Positions 46,802-56,966 are shown, counted from the first letter of the stretch. The stretch is DNA of 64,000 nucleotides from Stutzerimonas stutzeri (GCF_002909485.1 NZ_PPXG01000001.1:248001-312000); one strand, 5' to 3'. The notes: generated from the sequence alone by a model not told the origin. Translations and numbers: made by a program.

Positions 46802-49312
46802 TCATCGCTGCCAGAGAATGAGCGGCAGCTCCAGCGGCACCGCCAGGCCCAGCGCGGGGCTGGGTACGACCCGAGCCGTGTAGTCGGCCTCAGGGCGCTG
46901 GGTGCTCAGCTCAGTCCGGTAGCTGGCGTATGAGCCTTCGTGGTGCTGGAGTTGCAACGTGTGGACGCTGGCCGGCTCCGCTCCCTGCGATTCGGCGAAC
47001 AGCTGCACGGCTATCTGCTCCGGTTCGATTCGGCCCAGGTGCAGGCGCGCCTCGACATGATGAGTGTCACGCTCGCTCCGCCACTCAAGCTGTTCGAAGG
47101 CCAGTTCGTGCCAGTAGCTGCGCAGGCTGGTGATTCGGCGCGACATCTCGGTGGCCAACGCAGAACCATCCGCGCAGCGTTGCCGGTAGCTGCTGGACAG
47201 CGGCAGGTAATAGCGCTCAGTGTATTCGCGCACGGTTCGGTCGGCGGAAAAGCGCTCCACCAGAGCACTCATGCTGCGGCGCATGCGTTTCACCCAGGCG
47301 GTGGGGATGTCCTGCTGGTCGCGCTGGTAGAAGCAGGGCACGACTTGCTCTTCGAGTAGCCGATACAGCTGTTCGGCGTCCGCGGCATCGTGTTCGGGTT
47401 CGTGCTCCAAGCCGTCGCCGACGGCCCAGCCGAGGTCGGCGGCATAGGCTTCGGCCCACCAGCCGTCGAGCTGCGAAAGATTCAGCCCACCGTTGGCCAG
47501 GACCTTCATGCCGCTGGTGCCACTGGCTTCCCACGGGCGGCGTGGGGTATTCAGCCAGACATCCACGCCCTGCACCATGTGCCGGGCGATACGCATGTCA
47601 TAGTCCTCGAGAAAAACCACGTGGCCGGCAATATCGGGGCGCGCGGCGAACCGCTGCCATTCGCTGAGCAGCGCCTGGCCTGCGCGATCGGCGGGGTGCG
47701 CCTTGCCGGCAACCAGCAGCTGCACCGGGTAATCGCGATGGGTGAGGAGGCGCGCCAGCCGTTCCGGGTCCTGCAGCAGCAGGTTGGGGCGTTTGTAGGC
47801 GGCGAAGCGCCGGGCAAAGCCCAGCGTCAGCCGTTGCGGATGCAGGCGCGAGCCGGCGAATTCGATCTCCGCAGGCGAGGCGCCGTGCACCGCGAGGCTG
47901 CGGGCCAGGTGGCTGCGTACGAAGCTGAGCAGTTCGCCACGAGCATGCTGGCGGATCTGCCACAGCCAGCGGTCATCGACCTGGGCCAGAAGATCGTCCA
48001 CTGAGGCCTGGTCGGTGCCGCGCCAGGGAATCTCATCGCCATGCAGCTCATACCAGTGGGCTTCGGCGTCCGGCGATACCCAGGTCGGCAGATGGATGCC
48101 ATTGGTGACATGACCGATCGGCACCGACTCGAGCGGCCAGCGCGGATAAAGCTCGCGGAAGATGTAGCGACTGGTGCGGCCATGCAGCTGGCTGACGGCA
48201 TTGACCGCGCCGGCCCCGCGCGTTGCCAGGTAGGCCATGTTGAATGGCTCGTGTGGGTCGTGCACATGCTTGCGTCCCATGGCCAGTAGTGACTGCAGTG
48301 GGATGCCCAGTTCGTACTCGGCATAGCGTTCCAGGTACTTGCTCAGCAGCTCAGGCGGAAAACGATCGAAACCGGCTTCGACAGGCGTATGGGTCGTGAA
48401 CAGATTGCCGGCCCGCGTTGCGTGGAGGGCGACTTCGAACGACACGCGCTCCCTGGCCATGTAGCTGCGGGCGCGTTCGAGTACGGCGAATGCCGCGTGG
48501 CCGTCGTTCAGATGAAGTACGTCGGCCTGCACACCGTCTGCTTCAAGCAGCCGCCAGCCGCCGATGCCCAGCACCAGCTCCTGGCGCAGACGCATCTCGT
48601 TGTCGCCGCCGTAGAGTTCGCTGGTGATCAATCGCGCAATGGGTGGGTTGGCAGGGTCGTTGGTGTCCAGCAACAGCAGACGGTGGCGTCCGACCCTGGC
48701 CTGCCAGCCGCGCAGCCAGATCTGTACGCCGGGGAGTTGGATCGCGAACCTTAGCGCTGTACCGTCAGCGTCGAGCAGCGGCTCAATGGGCATCTGCCGT
48801 GTGTCGTTGACCGGGTACAGCGCCTGCTGGTGGCAGTCCGGACCAATACTCTGGCGAAAATAGCCGTGCTGCCAGAGCATCCCTACTGCGGTTATCGGCA
48901 CGCCGAGATCGTTGGCCGCCTTGAGCTGATCGCCGGCGACATTGCCGAGCCCGCCAGAGTAGATCGGCAGCGCCTCGCTGAGCATGTACTCCATCGAAAA
49001 GTAGGCGACGTGCGCGAGTTTCTCTCCGTAGTGCTGGCTGGCAAACCAGGTTGGTCGTTCCAGCCGTGCCTGCTGGGCTTCAACGATGCCTTCCACCAGA
49101 CGATGGCATTCGGCGCGCTGCAACAGTGCTTCCAGCCTCTGCTCGGGCACGGTGCTGAGTACCAGGCTGGGATTGCGCGTGAGCTGCCACAGGTCGTTGT
49201 CGAGCAGCTGCCAGAGGTCATCGTTCTGGCTGGTCCAGCGGATGGACTGGTCGAAGGCAAGCTGGCGCAGGGTTTCCGGGGTAATCGCGGGGCGTTCGGA
49301 TACGGGCGTCAT
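46802..49312 (-). CDS. glgP: Alpha-glucan (glycogen/starch) phosphorylase, GT35
   Basis: An 836-residue phosphorylase that releases glucose 1-phosphate from alpha-1,4-glucans; cytosolic. The N-terminal YFSMEYMLSEALPIYSGGLG is the typical start of the TIGR02094-like branch, and the pyridoxal-phosphate Lys603 lies in GTSGMKVLANGGLN. No other glycogen or maltodextrin gene is in the window, so it is an isolated member here. The C-terminal 150 residues are less conserved and may be an extra domain. Confidence 0.88.
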   Translation of the reverse strand: MTPVSERPAITPETLRQLAFDQSIRWTSQNDDLWQLLDNDLWQLTRNPSLVLSTVPEQRLEALLQRAECHRLVEGIVEAQQARLERPTWFASQHYGEKLAHVAYFSMEYMLSEALPIYSGGLGNVAGDQLKAANDLGVPITAVGMLWQHGYFRQSIGPDCHQQALYPVNDTRQMPIEPLLDADGTALRFAIQLPGVQIWLRGWQARVGRHRLLLLDTNDPANPPIARLITSELYGGDNEMRLRQELVLGIGGWRLLEADGVQADVLHLNDGHAAFAVLERARSYMARERVSFEVALHATRAGNLFTTHTPVEAGFDRFPPELLSKYLERYAEYELGIPLQSLLAMGRKHVHDPHEPFNMAYLATRGAGAVNAVSQLHGRTSRYIFRELYPRWPLESVPIGHVTNGIHLPTWVSPDAEAHWYELHGDEIPWRGTDQASVDDLLAQVDDRWLWQIRQHARGELLSFVRSHLARSLAVHGASPAEIEFAGSRLHPQRLTLGFARRFAAYKRPNLLLQDPERLARLLTHRDYPVQLLVAGKAHPADRAGQALLSEWQRFAARPDIAGHVVFLEDYDMRIARHMVQGVDVWLNTPRRPWEASGTSGMKVLANGGLNLSQLDGWWAEAYAADLGWAVGDGLEHEPEHDAADAEQLYRLLEEQVVPCFYQRDQQDIPTAWVKRMRRSMSALVERFSADRTVREYTERYYLPLSSSYRQRCADGSALATEMSRRITSLRSYWHELAFEQLEWRSERDTHHVEARLHLGRIEPEQIAVQLFAESQGAEPASVHTLQLQHHEGSYASYRTELSTQRPEADYTARVVPSPALGLAVPLELPLILWQR

Positions 49313-49387
49313 GCGGGCTCTCTCGTCTGGACTGGGCGCACGGTACTTTCCAGCATAGGCCGACCGTCGCGGCTGATGGCAAGCGCC

Positions 49388-50485
49388 TCAGCGTCGGGCG
49401 TCGGCCTTCGGTTGCGGTACATCGCCCGGGGTGACGGGCTCTTCGTCGATGGTTTCCTCGGCCAGCTGCTCGTCGTCGCGGTCGGCTTCGAGGCCATGCT
49501 GCTCTTCAGTGTGCTTGGGGTCGTACTGCAGCTCGATGAACACCGGGAAATGATCGGAGCCGATATCCGGAAGCCGCAGCAGACGGATGAAACGGAAATG
49601 CGAGCTGTGGAAGAAGTGATCCAGCGGCCAGCGCAGAAACCAGTGATGGGCATGGAAGGTGTTGTACATGCCGCGGCCAACGCGTGGATCGAGCAGGCCG
49701 CTGATCTTGCGGAACAGACGCGTGGTAGGTGACCAGGCGACATCGTTGAGGTCGCCGCTGACGATGATCGGGTCATCGTTGTCCTGGATGCTTCTGGCGA
49801 CCACCAGCAGTTCCGCGTCGCGCTCGGTGGATTCTTCATTCTCGGTCGGGCTGGGCGGTGCCGGATGGAGGAAGTGCATGCGCACCGCGAGGTCGTCGCT
49901 CACACGCACCCGAGCATGCATGGAGGGCACGTCGTCCTCCACCAGAAAGCACAGCTCTGGCTCTTCCAGCGGCAGACGTGAAAAGACATGCATGCCGTAG
50001 AGGTTATCCAGCGGGCAGCGGATGCTGTGCGGATACTCTTCGGCGAGTTGTTCGAGCTGCGCTTCCCACCACTGGTCCGATTCGAGGGTCACCAGAACGT
50101 CGGGGCGATACTCGCGGACCAGCGCCAGCAGCCGGTCGGACTGCCGATTCGACCCCAGCACGTTGGATGACATCACCCGGATGCGCGGCCCTGTGGCATC
50201 TGCCTCCACCCGGCGCACCTCGTTGCGCCAGGGACGTGTGTAGGGCACGACCCACGCGAGCTGGTAGACCAGACACGCGCCGGCCAGGGCGGAGATCAGG
50301 TATTGCCAGGGTTGGCTGTAGTCGAGCAGCAGGCCCTGAGCAACGAGCAGAGCGACCAGTAGCGCGCCGAGCTGCAGGCGAGGAAATTCCCATACGCGCA
50401 CCCACCAAGCGCGATGCCGCCAGAGCGGCAGGAGTGTGACGAGCACAAAGAGTCCCGTGGTGAGCAGCAATATCCCTTCGATCAT
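49388..50485 (-). CDS. Membrane-anchored endonuclease/exonuclease/phosphatase family protein
   Basis: A 365-residue protein with two to three N-terminal membrane helices (about 1-20 and 40-88). An EEP-fold hydrolase domain follows: VMSSNVLGSNRQ, LVTLESDQWWEAQL, ISGDLNDVAWSP and DIGSDHFPVFIEL supply the metal and catalytic residues. A charged tail closes it. Such proteins face the periplasm and may act on lipids, phosphoesters or DNA; the substrate is unknown. Confidence 0.82.
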   Translation of the reverse strand: MIEGILLLTTGLFVLVTLLPLWRHRAWWVRVWEFPRLQLGALLVALLVAQGLLLDYSQPWQYLISALAGACLVYQLAWVVPYTRPWRNEVRRVEADATGPRIRVMSSNVLGSNRQSDRLLALVREYRPDVLVTLESDQWWEAQLEQLAEEYPHSIRCPLDNLYGMHVFSRLPLEEPELCFLVEDDVPSMHARVRVSDDLAVRMHFLHPAPPSPTENEESTERDAELLVVARSIQDNDDPIIVSGDLNDVAWSPTTRLFRKISGLLDPRVGRGMYNTFHAHHWFLRWPLDHFFHSSHFRFIRLLRLPDIGSDHFPVFIELQYDPKHTEEQHGLEADRDDEQLAEETIDEEPVTPGDVPQPKADARR

Positions 50486-50581
50486 GACGTTTCCCGTTGC
50501 GGCCGATCAGTTCGGCAATCAGGCGTGCATTCCAGATTGGTTCCAGGACCGAGGTATTCGACAGGCAATCAAGCGAAGCGT

Positions 50582-50602
50582 CGCAAACGAATTCGGTTTG
50601 CG
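50582..50602 (-). terminator. Hairpin downstream of the PBP-like gene
   Basis: CGCAAAC and GTTTGCG form a 7-bp stem around a seven-base loop, about 66 bases after the end of the leftward PBP-like gene. No strong T tract. Confidence 0.35.
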
Positions 50603-50667
50603 CCCATTCCTTGTTGGTGCACGCGCCGAAACCGGCGCCGGAGCGGCAACCGGTGCGGGCGCTGGGA

Positions 50668-53600
50668 TCAGTTTTCGACCGAAAGCATGCCGCCGGTCAG
50701 TGCTGGTAGGTGCTCCGGCTGACAGAGCGTGTTCTGGCCTTGCAGATAAGGCAGCAGGATAGGCGCCATGCCCTTGAGCGTCTGTACCGGCAGCGCCGAG
50801 GTGAAGCGGAAGCTGTCGGCGGCGCGTCCCGGCACATAGGCCGTCAGTGTGCCGAAGTGGTTGGGCCCGAGATAGAAGACGAAGGTGGCTGTGCGGTTCA
50901 GCGCCAGCGAGCTGATCAGCCGGCCGCCAGCACCGACGCTCTGGATGCGGTTGTCACCGGTGCCGGTCTTGCCGCCCATTCGCAAAGCGCTGCCGTCCTG
51001 CTGCACGAAACTGCCTTGCAAACGCCGCGCAGTACCGCCTTCGACGACATTGGCCAGTGCATCCTGTAGCGCGCGGGCCACTTCGACCGGCATCACCCGC
51101 TTGCCGGTCCCGGTGGCAAGGCCCATGCGGGTTTCATAGGGCGTGCCCTGGGCGAAGTGCAGGTTGTCGATGCGCACGCTGGGCAGGCGGACACCATCGT
51201 TGAGGATGATGCCCATCAGATCGGCCAGCGCAGCCGGCCGATCACCCGAGCTGCCCAGCGCGGTCGCCAGTGACGGCACCAGGTTGTCGAACGGATAGCC
51301 CAGCCGCTGCCAGCGGCGATGAATGTCGGTGAAGGCCTCGACCTCCAGCATGATGCGAATCCGGCTGTCGCGCGCGCTCTTGTGCCGGCTGCGGAACAGC
51401 CAGCCGTAGACTTCCTGGCGCTGCGCGCGGCTGTCGGCAACCACTTCGGAGAGCGTCGCCTGCGGGTGGGCGATCAGGTAGCCCAGCAGCCAGAGGTCCA
51501 GCGGGTGCGTGCGGGCGATGTAGGCCTGATCGGGCAGGCTGTAGGCGCCCGGGCCATAGCGGGTGTAGAGCGCATCCAGCTTCTTGTCGTTGAGATCGGA
51601 GTCCGGCAGATGCTGCTTGAGAAAACTGTCGAATACCGGCCGCTCGGCATCCGGCATCAGGTAGCGATGCACGGCCGCCAGGCGCACGGGTGTCGGCCGC
51701 ATGCCCTGCAGGAAGGTCTCGATGCGCTGCTCGGCGCTCTTGTTGCGGTACTTCTTCCAGAAACGTTGCAGGAACACCGAGCCCTCGCGATCGGCGAAGC
51801 GGGTCAGGTATTCCTGGCGGCGCGGGTCCTTGTCGTCCCCCAGCAGCTCGGCGCTGTTGATGGTTTCGTAGGTGCTGTAGCTCACCAGATCACGCATCAG
51901 CCGCACGAACGGCAGATTGATCGACTCGCGCAGTGATTCGCGCACCGTGGGAATGCGCCCGTCGTCTTCACGGCGGAAGTTGCCGAAGCGGTGCATGCCG
52001 GCGCCGGTGAAGAAGCGTTCGGCGGGGCTGGCCGAGTAGCGTCGCTCCAGCGCCGCGTCAAGCATGCGCTCCAGGCTGCGGTCGCTGTGTGTGGCCAGGT
52101 AATCGATGGCCCAGCGGCTGAGATTGGCCTTGGCGTTGATCTTGCGTAGCTCGCTCGGGGTGAGGTCCGAGTAGCGTTGGTGCAGTTCGGCGATGACCTC
52201 GAGATAGGTGGTCAGTACGCGCAGCTTGGCGGTTGAACCCAGCTCCAGCTTGCTGCCCTCGTTGATGTCGAACGGCTGGTTGGTGTTGTCGGTCTGCACC
52301 CGCACCTGGAAGCCTTCCTCGCCGCGCTCGAACAGCGTGAAGCTGTAACGCACGGCGGCGGTCTTCTCCGGGGACAGCATGCGATCACCAAACAGCCCGA
52401 CCGATTCGGCGAAAGCGGGATCGGCCAGGCGCACCAGGTACTCGCTGATCTGTGCCTGCAGATCACCCTGCAGCGGCGTGCTGGCGGTGAGGTCCAGGCG
52501 ATCCAGGTCGTACAGCGGCAAGCCGAGCAGCCCGGCCAGACGCATGCGCGCGACGGTGATGCCCTTGGTGGCTTCCACCTGCCGGATCGCCGAGTCGCGA
52601 CTCGGGCTTTGTCCGAGGACGCGCTGGCCCAGCGCTGCGTCGCGCAGGCCGGCATCGATGATGCCGCCGTTGGCCAGCAGGCGGATGTGACTGTCGGTCA
52701 GCGTTGCCATTTCCTCGCGACCGGCACCCAGGTAGTACGACGGACGCCGCTGTGCGATCAGCAGCGACAGCACCTGACGCAGCGCCAGACCGCGCGCCTG
52801 CGCATCGACCTCGTCGGCGCTATGTGGATCGAGCAGGCGATTGACTTCACGGAAGTCGGCGCCGAACCACAGCCGCAAGCCATCGGCGATGCCATGCACC
52901 TCACCGTGCCCGGGCGCCGCCGAGAGCGGCACGCTGTTGAGGTAGTCGCGCACGATGCGCTGACGGGTGGCCAGGGTCTGCGGGCCCTCGCGATAGGTAC
53001 GCACGCTGGCGGAGATCATCTGTCGGATCTTTTCCTGCGGATCGCCGGTGCGGCCTTCGGGTGAATGCCGATACTTCTCGACCTGGGTGGCCAGGGTGCT
53101 GCCGCCGGCGGCCTGGCCGCTGAGGCCGAGGCGCTTCTCCAGCTGGCTGATCGCCGCCTTGGTGAAGCGCGGCCAGTCCACCGCCGGGTTGGCGTGGGGG
53201 CGGCTGGCGTCCAGCAGGCCACGGTCCTCGATGAACAACAGGCTCATCACCACCAGCGGTGGGATGTCCTCGAAGCGCTCGTAATACTGGCGTGGATAGC
53301 TGTTGGTGTAGATCGGCACGCCGCGGCAGTCGTTGATGGTCAACCCGGCCTGGGAGTCCTCGGGGTAGGGCGGAAAGAATCCGCGGTGGGTGTAATCCAG
53401 CAGTGCCCGCGAGAAGCGTGCCTGCTCCTCGATCCTGAAGTTGCGCTGTGACAGCTGTTGAATGAAGCGCGGCAGATCGACGTAGCCCAGGCGGCGGTCG
53501 AACGGGCCGTCTTCTGGGAACTGAATGCGTGGGCTCGGCCCGGGTTTGACCACGTAATCCAGATCGGCCGCATAGCGGCTTAACCAATGCGATTGCCACC

Positions 53601-53787
53601 GGGCGCTGTCCAGCTCCTGCCAACCGAGATAGCCACCGCCTGCCAGCAGCGAAATGCCGACGAGCAGCGCCAATCGGCGTGCCGTCTTGCGACGGCCTTT
53701 AGCTGATGTGCGGGATGATTTGGGGGAAGGGGCGCGCTTGCTACGCCCATCCTGGGATGTCTTGTCGGACCGCCATACTGCGCCCAT
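50668..53787 (-). CDS. Class A penicillin-binding protein-like transglycosylase/transpeptidase with an expanded C-terminal domain
   Basis: A 1039-residue bitopic protein: a basic N-terminus, one membrane helix at about 39-57 (LALLVGISLLAGGGYLGW), then a GT51 domain with catalytic Glu187 in FIEDRGLL and AGGSTLATQVEKYRHS. The transpeptidase motifs are Ser518 (STAK), Ser622 (SIN) and Lys940 (KTG in GGKTGTGD). The stretch from SxN to KTG is about 318 residues, roughly 190 longer than in E. coli PBP1a/1b as I remember them. The ATG at 53787 was chosen; a GTG at 53838 is possible. It should build peptidoglycan in the periplasm, but this subtype is not one of the standard PBPs I recognise. Confidence 0.82.
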   Translation of the reverse strand: MGAVWRSDKTSQDGRSKRAPSPKSSRTSAKGRRKTARRLALLVGISLLAGGGYLGWQELDSARWQSHWLSRYAADLDYVVKPGPSPRIQFPEDGPFDRRLGYVDLPRFIQQLSQRNFRIEEQARFSRALLDYTHRGFFPPYPEDSQAGLTINDCRGVPIYTNSYPRQYYERFEDIPPLVVMSLLFIEDRGLLDASRPHANPAVDWPRFTKAAISQLEKRLGLSGQAAGGSTLATQVEKYRHSPEGRTGDPQEKIRQMISASVRTYREGPQTLATRQRIVRDYLNSVPLSAAPGHGEVHGIADGLRLWFGADFREVNRLLDPHSADEVDAQARGLALRQVLSLLIAQRRPSYYLGAGREEMATLTDSHIRLLANGGIIDAGLRDAALGQRVLGQSPSRDSAIRQVEATKGITVARMRLAGLLGLPLYDLDRLDLTASTPLQGDLQAQISEYLVRLADPAFAESVGLFGDRMLSPEKTAAVRYSFTLFERGEEGFQVRVQTDNTNQPFDINEGSKLELGSTAKLRVLTTYLEVIAELHQRYSDLTPSELRKINAKANLSRWAIDYLATHSDRSLERMLDAALERRYSASPAERFFTGAGMHRFGNFRREDDGRIPTVRESLRESINLPFVRLMRDLVSYSTYETINSAELLGDDKDPRRQEYLTRFADREGSVFLQRFWKKYRNKSAEQRIETFLQGMRPTPVRLAAVHRYLMPDAERPVFDSFLKQHLPDSDLNDKKLDALYTRYGPGAYSLPDQAYIARTHPLDLWLLGYLIAHPQATLSEVVADSRAQRQEVYGWLFRSRHKSARDSRIRIMLEVEAFTDIHRRWQRLGYPFDNLVPSLATALGSSGDRPAALADLMGIILNDGVRLPSVRIDNLHFAQGTPYETRMGLATGTGKRVMPVEVARALQDALANVVEGGTARRLQGSFVQQDGSALRMGGKTGTGDNRIQSVGAGGRLISSLALNRTATFVFYLGPNHFGTLTAYVPGRAADSFRFTSALPVQTLKGMAPILLPYLQGQNTLCQPEHLPALTGGMLSVEN

Positions 53788-53980
53788 GTATGCCTGGCTT
53801 CCTAGCAGTGCTCTACGGCAAGCATAGTTCGCCCGCACGGCTTAAGCGATGGCGGTTTGACGAACGGAGCGGCTCAAGCACGAGCCTTGAAGCGGAGGCG
53901 GTGGGGCGCTTGGTGAGTTGCTCGTCGTAGCTGTGGACCGCTACTGTGAGACGTGCATCGTTCGGGGCTTGGGAGTAGTA

Positions 53981-54784
53981 ATGAAGGGCAATAACGATTG
54001 GATACGGCGCCCTGACGAGCCCGGCCCCCTTGAGCGGCTTGAGGCCTACTTCAGTGGCTACGGTTACGCTCCCCACAGGCATGACACTTATGCGATCGGC
54101 TGTACGCTCGCCGGCGTGCACCGTTTCAACTACCGCAAGAGCGCCCGCTACAGTCTCCCTGGAGATACCTTCGTGGTGTATCCCGACGAGTTGCACGACG
54201 GCGAGGCGGGGAGCGAGGCGGGTTTTCGGTACCGGATAATCTATATCCAGCCTGCGATGCTGCAGGGGCCGCTCGGTGGGCAGCCATTGCCTTTCATCAA
54301 TGATGGGATATCCCGTGATCCACGCTTGCGGCGTGTCGTCTGGGCGCTGCTGTCTTGCCTGGACAACCCGATAGAAGAGTTGGAGCAGCAGGATGCGCTG
54401 TTTGATCTGGCCCAGGTCATGTCCGTCGTAGCCGGGAAAAGAGTCAATCGACGACGAGCCGACTTCCGCGCCGCCGAACTGGCTCGGGAGTACATGCACC
54501 ATCATCTGGATGGAGCTCTCAGCCTTGACGAACTCGAGCGGGTTTCCGGCCGGGATCGCTGGAACCTGTCGCGCGATTTTCGCGCCCTGTATGGCACCAG
54601 CCCATACCGCTACCTGACGTTACGTCGCCTAGATCATGTTCGGCGGTTGCTTTCGAACGGGATATCAGTGGCCGACGCGGCACTTGTTTCGGGGTTTAAC
54701 GACCAGAGCCACATGAGTCGCCACTTCAAACAAGCCTATGGACTTACCCCTGCACACTGGGCACGGCTGATGCGGCTGAGCTGA
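53981..54784 (+). CDS. AraC family transcriptional regulator
   Basis: A 267-residue regulator with an N-terminal AraC-type cupin (APHRHDTYAIGCTLAGVHRF, about 30-50; PGDTFVVYPDELHDGEA) and a C-terminal double helix-turn-helix (LSLDELERVSGRDRWNLSRDF and VADAALVSGFNDQSHMSRHF). GGGAG precedes the ATG at 53981. It is 96 bases before azlC on the same strand and is its likely regulator, sensing a branched-chain amino acid or related ligand. Confidence 0.88.
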   Translation: MKGNNDWIRRPDEPGPLERLEAYFSGYGYAPHRHDTYAIGCTLAGVHRFNYRKSARYSLPGDTFVVYPDELHDGEAGSEAGFRYRIIYIQPAMLQGPLGGQPLPFINDGISRDPRLRRVVWALLSCLDNPIEELEQQDALFDLAQVMSVVAGKRVNRRRADFRAAELAREYMHHHLDGALSLDELERVSGRDRWNLSRDFRALYGTSPYRYLTLRRLDHVRRLLSNGISVADAALVSGFNDQSHMSRHFKQAYGLTPAHWARLMRLS

Positions 54785-54880
54785 AGTCAGCGCGCGGTTG
54801 CACGATCGTACAAGAATCCTTCGGCGGCACTACTCACACTTCGCTGCGCATGTCATCGCGCAGCTCGGAGAGTGGTGTAA

Positions 54881-55603
54881 TTGTTAGAAATAGTAGAGAA
54901 CGCGGACCCGGCGGCGCCCACGCTCGTAACCGGCAGCGCTTTGAAACAGGCCCTTCCGGCGGCATTGTCGGTCATGCCGGTTGCCATGCTGTTCGGCGTG
55001 CTTGCCGCACGGTCCGGCTGGTCGGTACTGGATGTTTTGCTGCTCGGCTTGCTAGGTTTCACTGGCAGCGGGCAGTTTGCAGCATTGCCGCTGTCCGAAA
55101 GTGGCACGGGGTTCTTTACGCTGCTGCTTGTAACTGCATCGATCAATTGTCGTTACCTGCCGATGGCGATCTCGACTATACGACGGATGCCTCGATCTGC
55201 ATTCGCGCGCGCCTGCAGTGCGCACATGCTAGGCGACGAAGCCTATGCCTGTGAACGGGACGACGAGCCGATCGACCGGATGCTGCAGATACGCAGCGCG
55301 ATATTTCTAACCTGGGTACTGGCAGGAGCCTTTGGCGCTGTGATCGGTGGGGTTCTGCCTGAAGATTGGCTCAGCAACGATTTCAACCTCGGATTTCCGG
55401 CGAGCGCTGTGTTGTTTTACCTCGCCTTGTCGCAGCTGAAGGCACGGCGAGCGCACATTCGGCGCCATCAGGTCGCCGGGGCAGCTTTGATCTTTCTTTG
55501 TGCCGCAGCTTCCCTCGGACTGATCCTGACGCTTGGTCCTGTGTACTTCTGGATCCCCGGCGTATTACTCGTAGCCTTGCTATTGAACGGAGTCAGAGCA
55601 TGA
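54881..55603 (+). CDS. azlC: Branched-chain amino acid exporter subunit AzlC
   Basis: A 240-residue inner-membrane protein of the AzlC/YgaZ family with about six helices. Typical stretches: FGVLAARSGWSVLDVLLLG and FTGSGQFAALPL. The start is TTG at 54881 with GGAGAG eight bases upstream; no in-frame ATG fits as well. It overlaps azlD by four bases. AzlCD/YgaZH pairs export valine and other branched-chain amino acids. Confidence 0.9.
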   Translation: MLEIVENADPAAPTLVTGSALKQALPAALSVMPVAMLFGVLAARSGWSVLDVLLLGLLGFTGSGQFAALPLSESGTGFFTLLLVTASINCRYLPMAISTIRRMPRSAFARACSAHMLGDEAYACERDDEPIDRMLQIRSAIFLTWVLAGAFGAVIGGVLPEDWLSNDFNLGFPASAVLFYLALSQLKARRAHIRRHQVAGAALIFLCAAASLGLILTLGPVYFWIPGVLLVALLLNGVRA

Positions 55604-55911
55604 ACGGGGCGGTCCTGATTGCCACCGCCGCGCTGCTGATCACCAGCTTGTTGGTCAGAGTCGTGCCAGTATTCGTCAGCATGCCGCTCGGCGCGGGCGG
55701 TCTACGCATCGTCGGGCAGATCCTGCCGACCGCGGTGTTCATCAATCTCGCAGTCTACGTCGCATACAGCGAAATCAGCGCTGCACCGGCTGCTGCTGCG
55801 ACGTCACTATTGGGTGTCGCTCTGCTCGCCATCAGCGGCCGAGTCGGTCTGGTTGGCAGCATGCTGGTCGGTGCAGCGCTCTACTACACAGCGGGAGCCC
55901 TCATCGGCTGA
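55600..55911 (+). CDS. azlD: Branched-chain amino acid exporter small subunit AzlD
   Basis: A 103-residue membrane protein with about four helices, of the AzlD/YgaH family. The motif LLVRVVPVFVSMPLG and the ILPTAVFINLAVYVAYS segment are typical. Its ATG overlaps the azlC stop (ATGA), so the two are coupled. It forms the heteromeric exporter with AzlC. Confidence 0.9.
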   Translation: MNGAVLIATAALLITSLLVRVVPVFVSMPLGAGGLRIVGQILPTAVFINLAVYVAYSEISAAPAAAATSLLGVALLAISGRVGLVGSMLVGAALYYTAGALIG

Positions 55912-55916
55912 TCGAG

Positions 55917-56591
55917 TCAGAACCAGCGATCGTTACGCTTACGGCCGCGGGTGAGCATTGGCAGGATCAGGCCCACCAGCAGCCCAGCACCGGCGATGCT
56001 GCCGCCATAGACCATGTACTGCATGAGCACCTGCTTGTTCTCGTCGCCGAGCCGCGCCTGGGTCGTACGCAGTTCGGACTGTGCTTCGGTCAGCTCCGCC
56101 TCGAGGGCGATGCGGCGGGCGTCGAGTTCGTCGATCAGGGCTTTGCGCGAGTCCAGGGTTTCCTGCATGCCCTGCACGCGGACCTGCCAGCTTTCGTCGA
56201 TGGTCTTGAGTTCCTCGCTCAGTTCTGCGACCTGCTGTTCGAGCTGCGGCAGGCGCTCGGCCTGGCCGGGAACGTCCTGCAGTTCCTTGCTGGGTATCCA
56301 GACGTTGCTGCCGGACTCCGAGCGTACCTGGCTGTAATCGCCCTGAGTGCTGATCAGCTCGACCTTCTGCCCCGAGGTCAGCGTGCCGACGATGCGATAG
56401 CCGTCGGTAGGGCCGCTGCGTACGTAGGTATTCAGACTGTCGCTGACCCAGCGCGTGTTATCCGAGGATTCCTGGGCGTTTACGGGGCCGGCAACAAGCA
56501 GGGCGCCCAATAGACTGGCGCCGATGACTTGGCGCGGCTGGGGAAAGCTGAACCGGGAGAGCAAGGCAAAAAGATGAAGAGATATGGACAT
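55917..56591 (-). CDS. TIGR04211-type SH3 domain-containing membrane protein
   Basis: A 224-residue protein with a long signal-like N-terminus (cleavage possible after VNA near residue 39), a bacterial SH3 domain (about 47-105, WVSDSLNTYVRSGPTDGYRIVG), a coiled coil (about 110-185) and a C-terminal membrane helix (about 193-213). This is the YgiM-like layout, tail-anchored with the SH3 domain in the periplasm. YgiM-like proteins are proposed to bind cell wall or envelope components; the role is unknown. Confidence 0.85.
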   Translation of the reverse strand: MSISLHLFALLSRFSFPQPRQVIGASLLGALLVAGPVNAQESSDNTRWVSDSLNTYVRSGPTDGYRIVGTLTSGQKVELISTQGDYSQVRSESGSNVWIPSKELQDVPGQAERLPQLEQQVAELSEELKTIDESWQVRVQGMQETLDSRKALIDELDARRIALEAELTEAQSELRTTQARLGDENKQVLMQYMVYGGSIAGAGLLVGLILPMLTRGRKRNDRWF

Positions 56592-56966
56592 GAAAAGTTC
56601 GCGTTATTGGAAGAATAGGACCCAAGCGTGGGGTGGTGAGGTCGACTGCATCTGGCACGCGAGACTCTGGGCCAGCCGCAGAGAAAAGCACCGCTTTTAG
56701 TGGCCGGACGCGGTGGCAGCCACAGATCGGAGCCTGACGTGCAAACGGCACGAAAATGAAGATGCTCCGCGGGTGCATCAGCTGACTGACCGTCCTCCCC
56801 GGCGAAAGTTCAGGCGGTTTTTGTCGGGCTGACAATGCTGGCGATGAGGGGCGGCGAGCTGGGAAACTGCAGTCGATGCCAGCCGCAAGCGGCTAAAACC
56901 GCGGGGTGGGGCGGTGCGAGACCGAGCCGGCCTCTATGCCGGCATGGCTATGGGAGCTTCGGTGCG
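56592..56966. other. Intergenic region without a recognised gene
   Basis: About 375 bases between the SH3 protein start and the hairpin at 56967. Several short frames cross it, but none has a good ribosome binding site or known family features. The promoter of the SH3 gene on the minus strand should lie here. Confidence 0.5.
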
